Position numbers and translations under genes: made by a program
Assembly: GCA_037131955.1 (NCBI GenBank)
Contig: JBAXQC010000076.1
Span: 1-12,890 of the forward strand
Reading direction: 5' to 3'
DNA from: CAIMMJ01 sp037131955
GTDB taxonomy: Bacteria > Bacteroidota > Bacteroidia > UBA4408
DNA: 12,890 bases
Notes under the pieces: model-generated
What the model was told of the DNA's origin: nothing
Database searches by the model: none
Seen by the model: the letters and a program-made list of their open reading frames with translations, nothing else
In this document: positions 1-7,426 of the stretch, in pieces
Numbering within the stretch: the first letter of the stretch is position 1
How the letters are laid out: each line of letters starts with the position of its first letter

Positions 1-384
1 AACATTACTTTATTTGGCATGGAACCATGGGCAAATTACGAAAATTTAGAAGTTGAATTGGTGCAAGATTTGAACTTGCATCTGCCAGCAAATTCCTATG
101 CAGATTTGCGAGAGGAGAAACATTTTCCTTTTTTATTATCCTACAGAAAGCAATATAATACAGACCCTTCAAAATTTGCATTAAATGGATTTGATTTTGC
201 ATTTAATATTTTATCTATATATGGAAAAGACAAAGAAATATTTGCAGATAGACTACAAAATAATTTAATGAATGGAGTAAGCAGTCGTTTTAATTTTGTA
301 AAAACAAGTCCTGAAAGTGGGTTTGAAAATTCGGAATTGTACATCTTAAAATTTTTTAATTCTGAGTTAATCATAGAGGAATAG
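1..384 (+). CDS. C-terminal part of a PBP1-like periplasmic binding protein, possibly with LysM domains (5' end outside window)
   Basis: The reading frame is open from base 1 and shows 127 residues before a TAG, so the true start lies upstream; the ATG at 19 is probably internal. The visible part begins ITLFGMEPW and continues through a Y-x-D-x(n)-F-x(2)-SYRKQY stretch, an FALNGFDFAF helix, and a strand near FNFVKTSPESGFEN followed by YILKF. This order resembles the C-terminal lobe of type 1 periplasmic binding folds (ABC substrate-binding or receptor-ligand family). In Bacteroidota, such lobes often close proteins that carry LysM peptidoglycan-binding repeats at the N-terminus; that N-terminal part is not visible, so the LysM assignment is inference. 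No membrane segment is seen. The gene ends 2 nt before hemF and is probably cotranscribed with it. The ligand is unknown. Confidence 0.7.
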   Translation, partial: NITLFGMEPWANYENLEVELVQDLNLHLPANSYADLREEKHFPFLLSYRKQYNTDPSKFALNGFDFAFNILSIYGKDKEIFADRLQNNLMNGVSSRFNFVKTSPESGFENSELYILKFFNSELIIEE

Positions 385-386
385 CA

Positions 387-1313
387 ATGAATAAATTTTT
401 TAATAATAAATACATAGAGGAGCAATTTCTCCAAATTCAAAAAGAAATTACAATTGGATTACAACAAGAAGACGGCAAAGAAAAATTTGTATCTGATTTG
501 TGGGAAAGAGCAGAAGGTGGAGGAGGAGAAAGCATGGTTATTAGCCAGGGAAATGTTTTTGAAAAAGGAGGAGTTAATTTTTCTGCAGTGTTTGGTAAAG
601 TTCCTGATTTTTTAGTTTCAGACAAAGAACATTCAGTAATTAAAACTGCACATCATCCAAGTGAATTCTATGCTACAGGAGTTAGCCTAGTGATTCATCC
701 TTTTAGTCCGTTAGTGCCCATAATACACATGAATATAAGGTATTTTGAAATGGACAATGGGGTATGGTGGTTTGGCGGTGGAATAGATTTAACACCAATT
801 TACATTGATAAAAATGATGCCTCAAATTTTCATAAGACATTAAAAAGTACTTGCGATAAACACGATGTTAATTTCTATCCAAAGTTTAAAAAATGGGCAG
901 ACGATTACTTTTTTATTTCGCACCGAAATGAAACCAGAGGCATTGGTGGAGTTTTTTTTGACAGATTAAATACCGATTCCACAGGGAAAACAAAAGAAGA
1001 GTTGTTGGCTTTTGTATTAGAAATAGGAAAAACATTTCTTCCTTCGTACCTGCCTATCGTTAGTAAGAAAAAAAACATAGAATTTTCTGAATCGCAAAAA
1101 AATTGGCAATTGCTGCGGAGAGGAAGATATGTAGAATTTAACTTAGTTTACGACAAAGGAACAAAGTTTGGATTGGAAACAAATGGCAGAATAGAGTCAA
1201 TTTTGATGAGTTTGCCATTGCATGCATCGTGGGAATATAATTTTAAGATAGAGGAAAATAGCAAGGAACAACAAACTCAACAATTATTAAAAAAAGAAAT
1301 AGAATGGATTTAA
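387..1313 (+). CDS. hemF: Oxygen-dependent coproporphyrinogen III oxidase
   Basis: This cytoplasmic heme-biosynthesis enzyme uses O2 to decarboxylate two propionates of coproporphyrinogen III, giving protoporphyrinogen IX. The 308-residue protein is of normal length and carries the family landmarks in order: RAEGGGGESMVI (41-52) with GNVFEKGGVNFSAVFG (55-70), HPFSPLVPIIHMNIRYFE (104-121), WWFGGGIDLTPIY (127-139), a histidine region (H149, H159), FISHRNETRGIGGVFFD (176-192) and RRGRYVEFNLVYDKGTKFGL (244-263). Conserved histidines include H104, H114, H149 and H179, and the conserved Asp of the DLTP motif is D134. The start is supported by AGAGGA at 375-380, 6 nt before the ATG, and by the 2-nt gap from the preceding stop. 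The last 10 nt overlap kdsA. It is not the radical-SAM oxygen-independent enzyme HemN, which has a CxxxCxxC motif absent here. Confidence 0.97.
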   Translation: MNKFFNNKYIEEQFLQIQKEITIGLQQEDGKEKFVSDLWERAEGGGGESMVISQGNVFEKGGVNFSAVFGKVPDFLVSDKEHSVIKTAHHPSEFYATGVSLVIHPFSPLVPIIHMNIRYFEMDNGVWWFGGGIDLTPIYIDKNDASNFHKTLKSTCDKHDVNFYPKFKKWADDYFFISHRNETRGIGGVFFDRLNTDSTGKTKEELLAFVLEIGKTFLPSYLPIVSKKKNIEFSESQKNWQLLRRGRYVEFNLVYDKGTKFGLETNGRIESILMSLPLHASWEYNFKIEENSKEQQTQQLLKKEIEWI

Positions 1314-2122
1314 AAGAGTTTTATATTCCTAACGTAAAAAATTATACTTCAACAAATTTTTTTTTATTGGCAGGTCCATGTGTTGTAGAGAGTGAAGAGT
1401 TAATTTTTGAAACCGCAAAAGTTTTAATTGATATTACAACAGAACTTGAAATACCGTTTGTTTTTAAATCTTCTTATAGAAAAGCCAATAGAAGCAAAGG
1501 CAATTCTTTTATGGGAATTGGCGATGAAAAAGCACTAGAAATTTTAGGGAATGTGTCATCAAAATTAAATGTTGCAGTTGTTAGCGATATACATTTGCCA
1601 GAAGAGGCCGCAATAGCCGCAAAGTATGTAGATGTGCTTCAAATTCCTGCTTTTTTATGCCGACAAACAGATTTGTTGCAAGCAGCAGCAGAGAGCGGAA
1701 AGGTGGTAAACGTTAAAAAGGGACAATTCTTGTCTCCAGAAAGTATGCAATTTGTAGTAGAAAAAGTAAAAGGTTTTGGCAACGAAAAAGTTATGCTTAC
1801 CGAGCGAGGAACTACATTTGGTTATTCTGATTTAGTAGTGGATTACAGAGGAATTCCTACTATGCAAAAGAACAATGTTCCTGTAATTTTAGATGTTACA
1901 CACAGCTTGCAGCAGCCCAACCAAAACTCAGGAGTAACGGGAGGTTTGCCGCACCTTATAGAAACCATTGCCAAGGCTGGAATTGCAGTAGGTGTAGATG
2001 GATTGTTTATAGAAACACATCCCAACCCAAGTGTTGCTCTTAGCGATGGAGCAAATATGCTTAAACTAAATGAAATGAAAGGTCTATTAAGTAAACTTAT
2101 AAAATTGAGGAAGGCATTATGA
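1304..2122 (+). CDS. kdsA: 3-deoxy-8-phosphooctulonate synthase (KDO-8-P synthase), metal-dependent type
   Basis: This cytoplasmic enzyme condenses phosphoenolpyruvate with arabinose 5-phosphate to give KDO 8-phosphate, the precursor of the KDO that links lipid A to LPS core. The 272-residue TIM-barrel protein shows LLAGPCVVES (21-30), FKSSYRKANRSKGNSF (54-69), VSDIH (93-97), LQIPAFLCRQTDLLQAAA (112-129), NVKKGQFLSP (136-145), LTERGTTFGY (165-174), LDVTHS (196-201), GLFIETHPNP (233-242) and ALSDGANML (245-253). Cys26 lies where metal-independent enzymes such as E. coli KdsA have Asn. Together with H200, E237 and D248 it forms the expected metal site of the Aquifex-like class. The ATG lies inside the hemF 3' end (10-nt overlap), implying translational coupling. 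The family resembles DAHP synthases, but the KANRS and KKGQFL motifs favour KdsA. Confidence 0.97.
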   Translation: MDLKEFYIPNVKNYTSTNFFLLAGPCVVESEELIFETAKVLIDITTELEIPFVFKSSYRKANRSKGNSFMGIGDEKALEILGNVSSKLNVAVVSDIHLPEEAAIAAKYVDVLQIPAFLCRQTDLLQAAAESGKVVNVKKGQFLSPESMQFVVEKVKGFGNEKVMLTERGTTFGYSDLVVDYRGIPTMQKNNVPVILDVTHSLQQPNQNSGVTGGLPHLIETIAKAGIAVGVDGLFIETHPNPSVALSDGANMLKLNEMKGLLSKLIKLRKAL

Positions 2123-3570
2123 GGTATTTTATGGTGGTGTTTTTTTTGTTTGGTTTTGGAAATTTTGCCAAGAGTTTAGATTTAGATACAGCCAAAGTTT
2201 TTTTGTTGGGAGGAAATGGAAATGAAGTTATGTATAAAGCAATACCAACAAATGATACTGGTTTTTTTATGGTGGGAACAACAGGTAGCTTTGGAGAATA
2301 TTTCACTTCAGTTTATGCCATTAAACTAGATTCATTGGGCAACAAAGTTTGGTCAAATACTTATGGTATAAACCAGATTAATTATGCTTATAGTGCTTTA
2401 GAACTGCCAAGTGGAAACAAGTTTATTTGTGGATATTCATACGATAGTTTAGATTATAACGGTACCTTATATAAAATTGATGCTGCAGGAAATTTGATTT
2501 TCTCAAAACAAATTGGTGGATTGGATTGGGATTTTATTTATGACATTAAGCAATTAGAAGAGAATAAATTAGTGTTGTGTGGAAATACATTTTCTAATTC
2601 ATCTAGCTATGGAAATGGATATATAGTTTGTGTTGACACACTTGGTAACGTACTTTGGGAAAATCAGTTTAATAATGAAAATTATGAAACATATTTAAAA
2701 TCTGTTTGTGTATACAATGGTAGTATTTACAGTGTTGGAAAGGTTAAAAATGGAGCAATAGAAAAATATATAATTTATAAAATATCCACTGATGGTAATG
2801 AAGAACTTAAGTTTATTGATGAAAGTATAGATGGGAGCTACTTTAATAAAATAATATCAGTTTCAGCAGGTCAGTTAGCTGCTGTTGGTGTAAAAAAAAT
2901 ATCGAATTCTGATGGTAGTTTTAATCATGAAATTATGCTTTGTCATTTCGGTGAAAATTTGAATTTGCAGAATACTTTAATGATGGTTGGTGAAAACACC
3001 GAAGAAGGTTCCGATTTAATTCAATTATCTACTGGAGAACTTAGTATTATAGGATTTACAAATACTTATGGTGGGGGTGGTTTTGATGTTTCGCAATATA
3101 GATGTTCTGAGTTAGGAGAAGTTGTATTTACAAGCTCAACTTATGGAAATCTTGGCGATGAAAAAGGATTTTCACTGTGTTTGAATAAAAGAAATAGAAT
3201 TGTTTTTGTAGGCTCTTCAACATCTGTAAACTATAATGCAATTAATACTGATGCAATGTGGATTGTTTTTAAATATCCAAATGTTGAACCTGGATATTTC
3301 CAAACAAATAATCATCAGATTGATAATTTAAATCCTGTTTCAATTATTGAAGATGAATTTGCACAAGCAAAAAACAACTTAAATGTTTTCTCGGATAGAT
3401 TAGAAATTTTAGGAAAGTATTATTATGTTTTATTTGCAACAGATGGAAAATTAATCAATGAAGGAGAATTTGAAAACCAATTAGTATTTCCAAAAATTTC
3501 AAGTGGACTTTATTATATTAAAGTTTATAATAACGTAAATGTCTATTCAAAGAAAATTATAAAGAACTAA
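2119..3570 (+). CDS. Secreted repeat (probable beta-propeller) protein with divergent T9SS-like C-terminal sorting tail
   Basis: The 483-residue product starts with a hydrophobic stretch (about 4-15, VVFFLFGFG-like) and a likely signal-peptidase site near residues 17-20, so Sec export is expected. Most of the chain consists of imperfect repeats of roughly 50 residues with the pattern 'L-x-x-G-x(3)-I-x-G-x-T ... Y-x-x-K-x-D-x-x-G-N-x(2)-W', for example IKLDSLGNKVW, YKIDAAGNLIF and VCVDTLGNVLW. This suggests a six- to seven-bladed propeller. The last ~60 residues (LFATDGKLINEG ... SSGLYYIKVYN ... KKIIKN) match the end of a type A T9SS sorting domain, which would send the protein to the cell surface or medium. 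The usual opening PNP motif is missing. The start uses GAGGAAGG at 2107-2114 and overlaps the kdsA stop by 4 nt (ATGA). Function and ligand are unknown. Confidence 0.8.
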   Translation: MRYFMVVFFLFGFGNFAKSLDLDTAKVFLLGGNGNEVMYKAIPTNDTGFFMVGTTGSFGEYFTSVYAIKLDSLGNKVWSNTYGINQINYAYSALELPSGNKFICGYSYDSLDYNGTLYKIDAAGNLIFSKQIGGLDWDFIYDIKQLEENKLVLCGNTFSNSSSYGNGYIVCVDTLGNVLWENQFNNENYETYLKSVCVYNGSIYSVGKVKNGAIEKYIIYKISTDGNEELKFIDESIDGSYFNKIISVSAGQLAAVGVKKISNSDGSFNHEIMLCHFGENLNLQNTLMMVGENTEEGSDLIQLSTGELSIIGFTNTYGGGGFDVSQYRCSELGEVVFTSSTYGNLGDEKGFSLCLNKRNRIVFVGSSTSVNYNAINTDAMWIVFKYPNVEPGYFQTNNHQIDNLNPVSIIEDEFAQAKNNLNVFSDRLEILGKYYYVLFATDGKLINEGEFENQLVFPKISSGLYYIKVYNNVNVYSKKIIKN

Positions 3571-3576
3571 TTCTTT
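3561..3576. terminator. Weak inverted repeat across the convergent gene ends
   Basis: AAAGAA (3561-3566), a CTAA loop containing the upstream gene's TAA stop, and TTCTTT (3571-3576) form a perfect 6-bp stem between two convergent genes. It could end transcription in both directions, but the stem is all A/T except one pair and has no long T-run, so termination is doubtful. Only 11 nt separate the two stop codons, so some read-through in each direction is likely. Confidence 0.2.
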
Positions 3577-3581
3577 CCTTC

Positions 3582-4259
3582 TCACCCCTTCAAACTGCCA
3601 ATTACCATCGTTTCTAAGAATCCGGAAATTATAGTAAGGTCTTTTTTTTCTGAATTTAAATCAGTAAGTGAGGGCAAATGATCTGCAAAATACAATTGAT
3701 TGTATGTGTTTTCTATTAAGCTAATTGCAAGTGCTCTTGGGTATTTGTAGTTTGGATTTATCTCTAATAAAATACTTGCAATTTTTTTGCACAAGCTTTT
3801 ATAATAATAAAAAAATCCTTCTTTGTTTTCTTTGTCAACATCTTTGGTGAGGTAGGATTTTGATGACTCAGAAATAATTATTTTTCTTAATAATTCTTCG
3901 TTAAAATTTTCTGTAGTTGTATTGTCTTTGATGTTATTTAAAAGCACTTCTATAACCTTTGTTAGTTTTAAGTTAGCATCGTTTATGTTGGCTGTAGAAT
4001 AGTCTATCTGAAATTCTAGCATTGCCCAATACCAAGAAGTAAGGTACACCAATAAATTGTGCTTGTTCTCGAAATACCTGTAAATAGTTGCTTCTGTGGT
4101 GTTTATTTCACCAGCAAGTTTTTTAAAGGTAAAGGCTTCAATGCCTAATTTTTCAATTAATTCTACTGAACTAAAAATTATTTTTCTTCCAATTCTTGAT
4201 GTTTCTGGGTCTCTTAAATAATATTTTTCGTTTAGCTTTACTTTAAAATGTATTTGCAT
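3582..4259 (-). CDS. TetR-family transcriptional regulator, probable repressor of the exporter operon
   Basis: This 225-residue protein has an N-terminal TetR-type helix-turn-helix. Helix 1 lies around residues 23-39 (GRKIIFSSVELIEKLG), followed by FTFKKLAGEINTTEATIYRYFENKHNLL at about 43-70, where the recognition helix TEATIYRYF and the FxNKxxLL turn are typical of the family. The rest is a helical, poorly conserved region that would bind ligand and dimerise. It is the last gene of the minus-strand exporter operon, 2 nt after the CutA-like gene, which fits the common arrangement of a TetR repressor controlling an efflux operon. Here it would be autoregulated, because it is cotranscribed. The start at 4259 was chosen for the short gap and because it leaves a normal N-terminal extension. 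The inducing ligand cannot be read from sequence. Confidence 0.88.
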   Translation of the reverse strand: MQIHFKVKLNEKYYLRDPETSRIGRKIIFSSVELIEKLGIEAFTFKKLAGEINTTEATIYRYFENKHNLLVYLTSWYWAMLEFQIDYSTANINDANLKLTKVIEVLLNNIKDNTTTENFNEELLRKIIISESSKSYLTKDVDKENKEGFFYYYKSLCKKIASILLEINPNYKYPRALAISLIENTYNQLYFADHLPSLTDLNSEKKDLTIISGFLETMVIGSLKG

Positions 4260-4261
4260 AA

Positions 4262-4576
4262 CTATCTTTTTTCGGTGGCATTTATAATTTTATCGTGGTG
4301 GGCATTGCAGAAATTAGTCATTGGCACACCATAAAACAATGGAACATCATCGCCACAAATTTCTTCTATCATTTTTTCAATTTCATTAAACAGCAACGAT
4401 TTTGTTGGAGCTTGTAAAATAACACATTTTTCAATTTCTGCGTTGACGTATTTGCTATTAAATTCGAAGTAGTTTTCTAATTGATAAATTTTATACACCA
4501 ATTTTTCTTCTATTAATTTGTGTGCAATTTTATCGGCTTGCTCAATAGAATTTGCGTGGATGTGTAGTAGTATCAT
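4262..4576 (-). CDS. CutA-like small protein (divalent cation tolerance family fold), divergent
   Basis: The 104-residue protein has the length and layout of CutA1, a trimeric ferredoxin-like protein. Residues 1-26 give a first strand (LLHIHA) and the family helix with E-x-A-x-x-IA-x-x-L-x-E-x-x-L (IEQADKIAHKLIEEKL). Residues 29-57 give the strand hairpin with a charged turn (Y-x-F-x-S-x(3)-N-x-E-I-E-K-x-VILQAP). Residues 60-73 form helix 2 (LLFNEIEKMIEEI), and the end carries VPLFYGVPM, matching the 'VPEIIALPI' strand. The canonical HPYEVP is replaced by CGDDVP, and the tail has C74, C90, H93 and H94, possible metal ligands. The gene lies 6 nt after tolC and 2 nt before tetR, so it is embedded in the exporter operon. 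CutA has been linked to copper and other divalent cations in E. coli, but a role in this exporter is inference. The symbol cutA is withheld because of the divergence. Confidence 0.65.
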   Translation of the reverse strand: MILLHIHANSIEQADKIAHKLIEEKLVYKIYQLENYFEFNSKYVNAEIEKCVILQAPTKSLLFNEIEKMIEEICGDDVPLFYGVPMTNFCNAHHDKIINATEKR

Positions 4577-4582
4577 AATTAT

Positions 4583-6046
4583 TTAGTTTAGTTGTGCACA
4601 GGCCCAGCTAAGTGCCGCAATGGTTTTGTAATATTTTGATTTTAATTCTACCAATTTATTTTCGGCTTCTACCAGTTTCATTTGTCGGTTATTAATTAAA
4701 AAGATAGAGCTTTCTCCTTGCACAAATCTTTCTTCCTCGGCAAAAAGCATTCGCTGGTAGTTGCTAATTGTTTTATCAAATAAAATCAACTGTTTTTCTA
4801 AGGTACTTAACTCGTTGATGTATGCATTTATTTTGTTTTCAATTTCTAATTCTTTTAAATTGAGGTTATAATTGGCTTCTTTAATTTTAATTTTTGCTAA
4901 ACCCAAATTTGCTCTTTCTGTTCTCAGAAAAAGTGGCATGCCCAATTCTAATCCAAACTTGTAGTTGTTGTTTAAATAGGAGTTATTTAAATTTTCTTGA
5001 CTTATTCCTACTCCTTTATTCAACAAATTATAATTGAAATTAATTTTTGGCAGTAATTTATTGGTGTAAAAATTCTTATCTACTTGTGCTGATTTTATTT
5101 TGTAAGTATATTCCAATACCGAAGGATGATTTTTTATTATTTCGGCAAGATTTTTTTTAATTGTACTAACAGGAATTTCAAGTTGAATGCTGGGTAATGA
5201 ATCAATAATAGAAGGTCTTAATAAACTATCCATCGCCATGGGTTGATCGTTTTCATACCATAAATAATTTGAAACAATTAGGCCGGAGTTTTTAAATTCT
5301 AAAAATGATTTTTGATAGTTTAATTCTAAGGATTGCAATTGAATAAGTGCTTCCACCGTATCAATGGAAGGTGATTCTCCATTTTGCAAATTACTTTTTA
5401 CGGCATCAAATCTTATCTGTGCAACATTTAATGATTTTTGAAACACAATTAGCTGTCCATACGATTCTACCCATTGCCAATAGCTTTTTGCAGCATCAAA
5501 CAACAAATCGTTCAACATCATAATTCTTTCTGCCTCTAAGCTTTTGCTAAATATTTTGGCTTGTTGCAAGGCTGCTCTTCTGCTATCAATTAATAAACCT
5601 TGAGCTAATGGTACGGATGCTCCAATATAATTTAAGCCATTGGCTGGTGTTATTTCTTCGGGATTTAAATACAATCCGTTGCTTGTTTGATAACCTGCTT
5701 TTAAATCAATTCCAACTCTTGTAGATACTTTAAGTCCACCGTCCCAAAGACTGTAATAGTTTTTTGAAGAAAAATATTTTTCATCAAAATAGGTGTAAAA
5801 TTGTGGGTCAAAAGCACCTTTGGATTGTTGAATTATTTTTTTTCCTCTTTCAGTAAGCAAAGACGATTGTTTGGCAACCGGATGATATTTTATAATAAGT
5901 TCAAAAAACTGTTTTTGTGTGATGGTTTTATTTGCCGATGATAAAATACTTTGTGCTTTTGTTGTTGATTGACATAACATTATAACAACTAGCAATAAGC
6001 AAAATCTAAAAATTGAAACAAATATTTTAAAGGTAAACAATTTCAC
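4583..6046 (-). CDS. TolC-family outer-membrane efflux/secretion channel
   Basis: The 487-residue protein begins with a signal peptide (basic start, hydrophobic core about 8-25, likely cleavage after TKA at residue 31). The mature part fits two outer-membrane efflux repeats, about 45-260 and 285-487. Each has long amphipathic helices with heptad character (such as FLEFKNSGLIVSN and LKELEIENKINAYINELSTL) and short strands such as YTYFDEKYF and INFNYNLLNKG. Trimers of such proteins form a beta-barrel plus periplasmic helical tunnel that completes a tripartite exporter. The start is a GTG codon at 6044-6046 that overlaps the TAG of the HlyD gene by one base (TAGTG), strong evidence for this start and for translational coupling. 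TolC-type proteins also serve RND pumps, but the neighbours here are ABC and HlyD. Confidence 0.92.
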   Translation of the reverse strand: MKLFTFKIFVSIFRFCLLLVVIMLCQSTTKAQSILSSANKTITQKQFFELIIKYHPVAKQSSLLTERGKKIIQQSKGAFDPQFYTYFDEKYFSSKNYYSLWDGGLKVSTRVGIDLKAGYQTSNGLYLNPEEITPANGLNYIGASVPLAQGLLIDSRRAALQQAKIFSKSLEAERIMMLNDLLFDAAKSYWQWVESYGQLIVFQKSLNVAQIRFDAVKSNLQNGESPSIDTVEALIQLQSLELNYQKSFLEFKNSGLIVSNYLWYENDQPMAMDSLLRPSIIDSLPSIQLEIPVSTIKKNLAEIIKNHPSVLEYTYKIKSAQVDKNFYTNKLLPKINFNYNLLNKGVGISQENLNNSYLNNNYKFGLELGMPLFLRTERANLGLAKIKIKEANYNLNLKELEIENKINAYINELSTLEKQLILFDKTISNYQRMLFAEEERFVQGESSIFLINNRQMKLVEAENKLVELKSKYYKTIAALSWACAQLN

Positions 6047-7422
6047 TATTTAGATTTTTCTTTGTTAGGTTTTTCTTTTGTGGATTTTTTTGCATTCATT
6101 TCTTTTGGCACATAATAATTGGCCGGAAAAGAATTTATTTGACGCCATGTTTCCCACCAAATAGGTACATCGTTCAGCAAGGCTAAGCCGTTACATCCAC
6201 TTCCTATTTTTAATTGTTTTGGCCAAGGTCTATCTGTCTTGTCTTCGCCAACTAAAATTCTAAATTTGCCATTGGATGAAATGTTGTTGTCTACTCCTAC
6301 AATTTTTCCACCAAAAGTTCCAAATGATAAATCGGGCCAGCCTGAGAAAATTATTGTGGGCCATCCATCAAATTCTATTCTTACTTTTTCGTCCAATTGC
6401 ACCAATGGAAGGTCAAAAGGTTCAACGTACATCTCAACTGCCAACTCAATATTTGCGGGCATAATTTCAACAATGTTTTCACCTTCTTTTACAGTTTCTC
6501 CAATTCCATTGGTAATTGCTTTGGTAATAAAGCAATCTTGTGGTGCGGTTATAAAATAAAAACCACTTCTTACTTTGTAATTAGAATATTGATTTTTTAA
6601 TTTAGACACTGTTGCATCAGCATCAAATTGGTCCGAAGTGGCGCTGAACCTATCCGAATTTGACTTTGCCATTTTATCTGCGAAGTCATTTCTTATGGAG
6701 TTGAGCTCTATTCTTGCATTTAATAATTCGTTTCTACTCACCAATAATTTGTTTTCTTGACTAATTAATTTTGCAAATGTTTCTTGGTATTTTAATCGTC
6801 TTGTTTCTAATTCTGTAAGCGAACGTAATCCTTTTTTATACAATTCTTCTTGACGAGCCAATTGGTTTTTTGCCACTTCGTTATTAATTTTTGATGCTTC
6901 AAAATCTATACTGTCCGAAGTAACTTTTAAAACACTTTGTTTAATTTTATTTTTGGCTTGTTCTGTTTTATTTATCAAATTTAACTCCAAGGCTTTAATT
7001 TGCCTGTTTAGTGCGTCCACCTTAGAACCGTAACTTTCTTTGGAGCCTTGTTTTGCAACAATTTGTTCTTGGGTTCTTATTAATAATTCAGGATCAAAGT
7101 ATTCTGATTTAATTTCCGAAAGGTATACAATTGTATCTCCTTTTTTAATTTGCTGTCCTTCTCTAACATACCATTTTTCTATTCTTCCAGCTATGGTAGA
7201 ATGTATAGTTTGTGGCCGGTGTTCGGGGCGCAGTGTAGTTAAATCGCCCCTGCTTTTAATGGTTTGTGTCCACGGCAAGAAAAATACGATAAAGGAAATT
7301 GCCAATGCAACTCTAAATACTTTTATATAGGATTGCCTAATAAAAGGATTTTTAAATTTCTCAAATGCCGAATATTCTTTTTCAATGTTGGATGGTATTC
7401 TATTTTCTGAAATCCTTAACAT
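6046..7422 (-). CDS. HlyD-family periplasmic adaptor (membrane fusion protein)
   Basis: The 458-residue adaptor links the inner-membrane ABC protein to the TolC-type channel. Visible domains, in order: a cytoplasmic N-terminus (1-35), one membrane anchor (about 36-53, FRVALAISFIVFFLPW), the first half of a lipoyl domain (about 72-103, STIAGRIEKWYVREGQQIKKGD), and a long coiled-coil hairpin (about 110-285, rich in K, E, Q, L and N). The second lipoyl half follows (about 290-321, ITAPQDCFITKAITNGIGET), then a beta-barrel/membrane-proximal region (about 325-430, MYVEPFDLPLVQLDEKVRIEFDGWP). It ends in a Lys-rich tail (445-458). The GE/KEGE pattern and ITAP motif are typical of HlyD/EmrA-type adaptors. 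The gene starts 4 nt after the ABC stop and ends overlapping the tolC GTG. The anchored N-terminus and partner genes favour a type-1-secretion-like or ABC efflux role over RND. Confidence 0.93.
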   Translation of the reverse strand: MLRISENRIPSNIEKEYSAFEKFKNPFIRQSYIKVFRVALAISFIVFFLPWTQTIKSRGDLTTLRPEHRPQTIHSTIAGRIEKWYVREGQQIKKGDTIVYLSEIKSEYFDPELLIRTQEQIVAKQGSKESYGSKVDALNRQIKALELNLINKTEQAKNKIKQSVLKVTSDSIDFEASKINNEVAKNQLARQEELYKKGLRSLTELETRRLKYQETFAKLISQENKLLVSRNELLNARIELNSIRNDFADKMAKSNSDRFSATSDQFDADATVSKLKNQYSNYKVRSGFYFITAPQDCFITKAITNGIGETVKEGENIVEIMPANIELAVEMYVEPFDLPLVQLDEKVRIEFDGWPTIIFSGWPDLSFGTFGGKIVGVDNNISSNGKFRILVGEDKTDRPWPKQLKIGSGCNGLALLNDVPIWWETWRQINSFPANYYVPKEMNAKKSTKEKPNKEKSK

Positions 7423-7426
7423 GTCT

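Noticed and set aside
19..384. Treating the first gene as a complete 121-residue protein starting at the ATG at 19.
   Set aside because: The frame is open to base 1 and the residues before the ATG (NITLFG) continue a conserved binding-protein strand, so the gene is truncated by the window edge.
6239..6559. Plus-strand ORF of 106 codons, and other ORFs opposite the exporter genes.
   Set aside because: They lie entirely antisense to well-supported genes, have no family resemblance and no start signals, and are expected mirrors of AT-rich coding sequence.
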